Source: Caulobacter sp. Root343 (GTDB taxonomy: Bacteria > Pseudomonadota > Alphaproteobacteria > Caulobacterales > Caulobacteraceae). Taken from it: a stretch of 64,000 nt of DNA. The stretch lies in contig NZ_LMDF01000002.1 in NCBI RefSeq assembly GCF_001425745.1, forward strand, positions 101,709-165,708, given 5' to 3'. A program made the position numbers and the translations under genes. Below the pieces are notes generated by a model that saw only the letters and a list, made by a program, of their open reading frames with translations, ran no database searches and had not been told where the DNA came from. Positions 59,906 to 64,000 of this stretch are shown in pieces; position 1 is the stretch's first letter; each line of letters opens with the position of its first letter.

Positions 59906-60535
59906 ATGACCGAGGCTTCGAAGACCGCCGATCGTCCGCGCGAGCGCGCGCGCCTCGTGGTCGGGATCACCGGCGCCTCGGGCGTGGTCTACGGGCTGCG
60001 GACGCTGGACGCGCTGCGCGACCTGGGTGTCGAAAGCCATCTGGTGCTGTCGAAGTCGGCGGCGCTGACACTGACCCAGGAGACCGACCTGTCGGTCGCC
60101 GACGTCAACGCCAAGGCCGACGTGGTCCATCGCGCGGCCGATGTCGGGGCCGCGATCGCTTCGGGCTCGTTCCGCACCCTGGGCATGATCGTCGCGCCCT
60201 GTTCGGTGCGCACGATGAGCGAAATCGCCACCGGCGTGACCTCCACCCTGCTCAGCCGCGCGGCTGACGTGACCTTGAAGGAGCGCCGGCCGCTGGTGCT
60301 GATGGTGCGCGAGACGCCGCTGCATCTGGGCCATCTGCGCACCCTGACCAAGCTGGCCGAGATGGGCGCGGTGATCGCCCCGCCGCTGCCGGCCTTCTAT
60401 GCCAGGCCCGCCTCGATCGCCGAGATGGTCGATCAGTCGGTGGGCCGGGCCCTGGACCTGTTCGACCTGTCCTGGCGGCCGGTGAAGCGCTGGGGCGAGG
60501 ATCTCCAGACCCTCGCTGGAAAAGCCGAAGGTTAA
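59906..60535 (+). CDS. ubiX: Flavin prenyltransferase UbiX
   Basis: 209 aa. LVVGITGASGVVYGLRTLDAL is the FMN-binding turn; the SGSFRTLGMIVAPCSVRTMSEIATG block and the C-terminal KERRPLVLMVRETPLHLGHLRTLTKLAEMGA, PAFYARP are diagnostic. UbiX joins dimethylallyl to FMN to give prenylated FMN for UbiD decarboxylase in ubiquinone synthesis. The DUF2390 gene follows after 5 nt. Confidence 0.94.
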   Translation: MTEASKTADRPRERARLVVGITGASGVVYGLRTLDALRDLGVESHLVLSKSAALTLTQETDLSVADVNAKADVVHRAADVGAAIASGSFRTLGMIVAPCSVRTMSEIATGVTSTLLSRAADVTLKERRPLVLMVRETPLHLGHLRTLTKLAEMGAVIAPPLPAFYARPASIAEMVDQSVGRALDLFDLSWRPVKRWGEDLQTLAGKAEG

Positions 60536-60540
60536 CGCCG

Positions 60541-61002
60541 ATGCGTATCTGGGACTGGGCCCTGAAGGTCTATGCGCGGCAACCTGTCGCAGAGGCGTGC
60601 CTGCACCTGCAGGACGCCCACGGCCAGAACGTGCCCTTCCTGCTGTGGGCCGCTTGGATGGCGCAGGAGGGGCGCGAGGCCAACCTCAAGGACGCCGCCC
60701 GGATGATGCGCCAGTGGGACGCCGAGGTCGGCGCGCCGTTGCGCGGCGTGCGGCGGGCGCTGAAGCCGCCGCGTCCGCCGGTCGATGAAACGGCCAAGGA
60801 AGCTCTGCGCGACGCCGTCAAGGGCGTGGAACTGCAAGGCGAGCGCGTGCTGATGGAGAGCCTGGAGGCGCTTTCGACGCCGGGAGGAGCTACGATCCCC
60901 GTGCTGGACGGTCTGCTCGCCGCCGCCGAGGCCTCGGGTGATCCGCCGCGTCGCGCCGCGCTGGAGAAGCTGGCGACCGCCCTTGAAAAGGATCGCGAGT
61001 GA
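60541..61002 (+). CDS. TIGR02444/DUF2390 family protein
   Basis: 153 aa, mostly helical. WDWALKVYARQPVAEACLHLQD and NVPFLLWAAWMAQEGR match TIGR02444, a family of unknown function found next to metabolic genes in proteobacteria. Cotranscribed with ubiX (5-nt gap). No membrane segment. Its role in ubiquinone metabolism is possible only by position. Confidence 0.85.
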   Translation: MRIWDWALKVYARQPVAEACLHLQDAHGQNVPFLLWAAWMAQEGREANLKDAARMMRQWDAEVGAPLRGVRRALKPPRPPVDETAKEALRDAVKGVELQGERVLMESLEALSTPGGATIPVLDGLLAAAEASGDPPRRAALEKLATALEKDRE

Positions 61003-61069
61003 GCGCCTTTACCGGTCGTCAGCCTTTGCTATCTATCTCCCGTAGCCGGGCCCATCCGAGACTTACTCC

Positions 61070-61291
61070 ATGAACGACGATGATCCGTCGGAAGACACCG
61101 ACATCGCGATCGAACGTCGCCTCGCCGAGTTGCGCGAGGAGCACAAGGATCTCGACGACGCCATCCAGGCGCTGGAACAGCGCTACCAGCCCGACATGCT
61201 GCAGATCGCTCGCCTGAAGCGGAAGAAGCTGGCCATGAAGGACGAGATCGGCCGGCTGGAAGATCAGCTGACTCCGGACATCATCGCCTAG
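61070..61291 (+). CDS. YdcH family (DUF465) coiled-coil protein
   Basis: 73 aa: acidic head MNDDDPSEDTDIAIERRLAE, then REEHKDLDDAIQALEQRY and MLQIARLKRKKLAMKDEIGRLEDQL, the DUF465 two-helix pattern. Larger and more acidic than the member at 59603-59776. The pair may form heterodimers. Gap to the upstream gene is 67 nt. Confidence 0.87.
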   Translation: MNDDDPSEDTDIAIERRLAELREEHKDLDDAIQALEQRYQPDMLQIARLKRKKLAMKDEIGRLEDQLTPDIIA

Positions 61292-61303
61292 AACGTTGGG
61301 GGC

Positions 61304-61660
61304 TCAGACCGCGCGCGCTTCCAAGTCGCGGACGGTCAGCAGCAGGCGGCCGGGAGTGACCGGCTTTTCCAGCCGCGCGTCGGCGTGCTGGTCGTGCTTC
61401 AGCAGGCGAGGGTCGCAGGCCGAGGCCATCAGGGTGGCCGCGCCCGGACGCGCCTTGCGCACCGCGCTGACCAGCTCGCCGCCCGTCATGCGCGGCATCG
61501 CGTGGTCGGTGATCACCAGATCAGGAGCAAAGCTGTCGAGGGCTTCGAAGGCCTCTTGACCGTCCTGACACAGCAGGACGTCGAAACCCGCCTCGGTCAG
61601 AGTAATTTCGTAGATCATCGAGAGGACAGGATCGTCCTCGGCGACCAGAATACGTTGCAT
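61304..61660 (-). CDS. Single-domain response regulator
   Basis: 118 aa receiver from the ATG at 61658-61660 (a GTG three codons upstream also reads). Acidic pair in LVAEDDP, phospho-acceptor Asp in LVITDHAMPRM near residue 50, and Lys in RLEKPVTPG. The Thr/Ser switch position has ATLMASACD. No output domain, so it works by protein contact like CpdR or DivK. Next to the diguanylate cyclase gene, which is transcribed the same way 99 nt upstream. Confidence 0.88.
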   Translation of the reverse strand: MQRILVAEDDPVLSMIYEITLTEAGFDVLLCQDGQEAFEALDSFAPDLVITDHAMPRMTGGELVSAVRKARPGAATLMASACDPRLLKHDQHADARLEKPVTPGRLLLTVRDLEARAV

Positions 61661-61759
61661 CTGCCCCACGTCCAGTCATGCTTAACAGACTATGAAGACG
61701 TGTTAACGCGTCGGACCGGTATGAGTCGCCGTGCGATAAGGTCGCATGACTTCGAGTTG

Positions 61760-62476
61760 TTAAACCGCGGTCTTCCGCTTCCGGAGGAACATGGCCGCGT
61801 CGGCCTCGGCCAGGGCGGCCTCGGGATCGGCGCCGGGCTCGATCTCGCGCACGCCGAACGAGATGTGCAGCGGGGCCGACCATTCGCCGAACTCGACCGG
61901 CGTCGAGCGCACGGCGTCGGCCAGGCTCTGGGCCTTGACCAGGGCGGTTTCCCGGTCGGCCTGGGCCAGCAGCACGGCGAACTCGTCGCCGCCCATGCGG
62001 CCGACCACGTCGCTCTCGCGGACATTGCCCAGCAGGCGCTTGGCCACGGCTTTCAGGGCTTCGTCGCCTGCGGCGTGGCCGAAGCGGTCGTTGACGTTCT
62101 TGAAGTTGTCCAGATCGAAGAACACCACGCTGGCCGGCGACCCGTAGCGCTGGGCGAAGGCGGCGACCCGCTTCATCTCGCGCAGGAAGGCCCGGCGGTT
62201 CAGCACCGGAGTCAGCACGTCCATGTCGGCCAGACCCTGGGCCTCGTTCAGGCGCAGCTTCAGGACCGAGACCTCGTTCCGCAGGTCCTCGATCTCGGTC
62301 ATCAGGGTTTGCAGCGCCTCGACCACCTTAGGGGTCATGTCGGCTTCGCTCAGGCCCAGGAACGCGGCGCTGTCGGGGGCGGCCACTTCACGGGCCACGA
62401 CCTGGGCGCCCGCGCGCACCAGGGCGCGCTTGCGGATGGCGGCGAATGGGTCGGTCCGGGCGCCGGTGATCTTCAT
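61760..62476 (-). CDS. dgcA: Diguanylate cyclase with RESD inhibitory site (DgcA-like)
   Basis: 238 aa from the ATG at 62474-62476. No membrane span: an N-terminal helical part (1-80, ending in a coiled coil EIEDLRNEVSVLKLRLNEA) then a GGDEF domain (about 85-235) with DVLTPVLNRRAF, FFDLDNFKNVNDRFGHAAGDEAL, the I-site RESD (153-156) and active site GGDEF (162-166). It makes c-di-GMP from two GTP and is feedback-inhibited at the I-site. The size, RESD and gene position agree with C. crescentus DgcA as I remember it. Confidence 0.82.
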   Translation of the reverse strand: MKITGARTDPFAAIRKRALVRAGAQVVAREVAAPDSAAFLGLSEADMTPKVVEALQTLMTEIEDLRNEVSVLKLRLNEAQGLADMDVLTPVLNRRAFLREMKRVAAFAQRYGSPASVVFFDLDNFKNVNDRFGHAAGDEALKAVAKRLLGNVRESDVVGRMGGDEFAVLLAQADRETALVKAQSLADAVRSTPVEFGEWSAPLHISFGVREIEPGADPEAALAEADAAMFLRKRKTAV

Positions 62477-62680
62477 AGGCCTACTGGAATCGATATGGCA
62501 CAGCTCCACTATGGTTAACGGGAACGGTGTTCGACGCAATCCGGGGCGCCGATAAGTCGCAGGAACCGGTGGCCGCGCGCTCGCCTTATGGGCGATCTGT
62601 GTCGTTTTGGGCTTGCGCATGGAGCCCGGACGCGCATACGGGGCGGCTTTCATCCGCCGCCGCCGAAAGAGACGACGCCG

Positions 62681-63172
62681 ATGCCTTCGACCACGCCGCC
62701 TGTCGCCATCATCATGGGCAGCCGTTCGGACTGGCCGACGATGAAGGGCGCGGCCGACGCGCTGGACGCCCTGGGCGTCGCCTACGAGGCCAAGGTGATC
62801 TCGGCCCACCGCACCCCCCAGCGCCTGTTCGACTTCGCCACGGGCGCGCAAGACGCCGGGTTCAAGGTGATCATCGCCGGAGCCGGCGGCGCGGCGCACC
62901 TGCCGGGCATGGCCGCCTCGATGACCAATCTGCCGGTGCTGGGCGTGCCGGTGCAGTCCAAGGCGCTGAGCGGCCTGGATAGCCTGCTGTCGATCGTGCA
63001 GATGCCGGGCGGGATCCCCGTGGCGACCTTGGCGATCGGCGAAGCGGGGGCCAAGAATGCGGGCCTGTTGGCCGCCCAGATCCTGGCCCTGTCGGACGCG
63101 GCGCTGGCCCAGCGCCTGGCGGCCTTCCGCGCGGCCCAGACCGACAGCGTCGCCGAGAGCGTCGAGGACTAA
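62681..63172 (+). CDS. purE: N5-carboxyaminoimidazole ribonucleotide mutase
   Basis: 163 aa from the ATG at 62681. [36 protein letters not shown] and [27 protein letters not shown] are the PurE signatures; His in SAHRTP is catalytic. It moves the carboxylate in purine synthesis, using the product of PurK, encoded 3 nt downstream. Class I (bacterial) form. Confidence 0.96.
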   Translation: MPSTTPPVAIIMGSRSDWPTMKGAADALDALGVAYEAKVISAHRTPQRLFDFATGAQDAGFKVIIAGAGGAAHLPGMAASMTNLPVLGVPVQSKALSGLDSLLSIVQMPGGIPVATLAIGEAGAKNAGLLAAQILALSDAALAQRLAAFRAAQTDSVAESVED

Positions 63173-63175
63173 GAC

Positions 63176-64000
63176 ATGGCTTCGTTCCCCCTGGTTCCCG
63201 GCTCGACCATCGGCATCCTCGGCGGGGGGCAACTGGGCCGCATGCTGGCCCTGGCCGCCGCGCGACTGGGCTTCGACGCGGTGATCCTGGATCCCGAGGA
63301 GAACTCGCCCGCCGGCCGCGTCGCCGCCCGCCAGATCGTCGCGTCCTACGACGACCGCTGGGCCCTGAAGCGCTTGGCCGAGGCGTGCGACGTCGTCACC
63401 TACGAGTTCGAGAACGTCCCGGCCGACACGGTCTCTGAACTCGCTTCGCTGGGCGCGATCGTCTCGCCGGGCGCTAAGGCCCTGGCCGCCGCCCAGGACC
63501 GGGTGGTCGAAAAAAGCTTCCTGGCCGAGATCGGCGTGCCGACCGTGGCCTTCGCGGCTGTCCATGACGGCGACAGCCTGGCCGAAGCGCTGGCCAAGAT
63601 CGGCGCTCCGTCGCTGCTGAAGACCCGTCGCGAGGGCTACGACGGCAAGGGCCAGGCCTGGATCCAGAAGGCCGCCGACGCGCAGGCCTCGTTCGACAAG
63701 ATCGGCCGCCAGAGCGCCATTCTCGAAGCGCCCGCCGACTTCGGCCGGGAACTGTCGGTGATCGCCGCGCGCGGCCGCGACGGTGAGATCGCCTGCTATC
63801 CGCTGTCGGAGAACCACCACGAGGGCGGCGTGCTCAAGCGCACCTCCGCGCCCGCCAAGGTCACGCCGGCCACCCGTGATCAGGCCGAGACCATCGCCAT
63901 CAAGATCCTGACCGCCCTGGACTATGTCGGCGTCATCGGGGTCGAGCTCTTCGAACTGGCCGGCGGCAAGCTGCTGGTCAACGAGTTCGCTCCGCGCGTC
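63176..64000 (+). CDS. purK: 5-(carboxyamino)imidazole ribonucleotide synthase, 3' part outside window
   Basis: The first 275 residues are visible: TIGILGGGQLGRMLALAAARLGF, VVTYEFENVPAD, the ATP-grasp LLKTRREGYDGKGQAWI, and ENHHEGGVLKRTSAP, GVELFELAGGKLLVNEFAPRV. PurK carboxylates AIR with ATP and bicarbonate. It starts 3 nt after purE and continues beyond the right edge. Confidence 0.96.
   Translation, partial: MASFPLVPGSTIGILGGGQLGRMLALAAARLGFDAVILDPEENSPAGRVAARQIVASYDDRWALKRLAEACDVVTYEFENVPADTVSELASLGAIVSPGAKALAAAQDRVVEKSFLAEIGVPTVAFAAVHDGDSLAEALAKIGAPSLLKTRREGYDGKGQAWIQKAADAQASFDKIGRQSAILEAPADFGRELSVIAARGRDGEIACYPLSENHHEGGVLKRTSAPAKVTPATRDQAETIAIKILTALDYVGVIGVELFELAGGKLLVNEFAPRV

Noticed and set aside
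61760..63820. Very long minus-strand ORF (686 aa) ending in the GGDEF domain
   Set aside because: Only the last 238 codons are coding; the upstream part is antisense to purE and purK.

Overview
The window reads as chromosomal DNA of a Caulobacter (Caulobacteraceae, Alphaproteobacteria). It is very GC-rich with short intergenic gaps. It encodes lineage markers I recognise by sequence: GapR, a TacA-like sigma-54 response regulator ending in Ala-Gly, an RcdA-type DUF1465 adaptor, TrcR (DUF1013), a DgcA-like diguanylate cyclase with an RESD inhibitory site, TonB-dependent receptors of Caulobacter/sphingomonad type, and the three-subunit pntAA-pntAB-pntB transhydrogenase. The order gapR, three genes, tacA, then about 30 genes to the cyclase agrees with what I remember of C. 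crescentus, so most of the window looks like core chromosome. No tRNA, rRNA, CRISPR array, prophage or transposase gene was recognised.

Layout. 0-9 kb: a pterin/folate cluster (folB fragment, PTR1-like reductase, tiny membrane ORF), a Nudix hydrolase, a secreted S33 peptidase and an aldehyde dehydrogenase. Next comes a low-GC insert (about 4.4-5.5 kb) bounded by two diverged copies of the dehydrogenase 3' end, then a CPA1 antiporter and small hypothetical genes among palindromic repeats. 9-23 kb: an M28 peptidase, a TonB receptor, SelO, a deacetylase-like/glycosyltransferase pair, and a complete FecI-FecR-STN/TonB receptor signalling operon. 23-32 kb: small envelope proteins, a CHASE2 kinase / FecR-LysM / OmpR-regulator operon, a YcaQ-like glycosylase, an aldose epimerase and a lipoprotein transglycosylase. 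32-38 kb: rpmJ, a HAD phosphatase, a HIBADH-family dehydrogenase, gapR, hypotheticals, and tacA with a coupled 33-aa ORF. 38-49 kb: M3 peptidase, AarF-type kinase, ECF sigma with a membrane partner, a thioesterase/hydrolase/GT9 run, and a cytochrome-oxidase subunit IV plus transhydrogenase operon closed by strong terminators. 49-57 kb: M23 endopeptidase, Nat-type ABC exporter, rpsU with an apparent CTG start, coq9, rcdA, DUF1192, quinone oxidoreductase. 57-64 kb: a DUF72 gene interrupted by an amber codon, trcR, ubiX between two YdcH-type genes, a single-domain response regulator, the cyclase, and purE-purK running off the end.

Functionally, the right half gathers cell-cycle parts: GapR organises AT-rich DNA; TacA drives stalk-associated transcription and, in C. 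crescentus, is degraded by ClpXP with help from RcdA and c-di-GMP; the DgcA-like enzyme would make c-di-GMP; TrcR is a cell-cycle regulator in relatives. CtrA-like boxes (TTAA-N7-GTAAC) lie upstream of rcdA and of a gene next to tacA. The oddities most worth follow-up are the duplicated dehydrogenase tail around a foreign gene, the CTG start of rpsU, the in-frame amber in the DUF72 gene, several tiny translationally coupled ORFs, and a set of distinct intergenic palindromes. I did not find a clear, multi-gene undescribed system.
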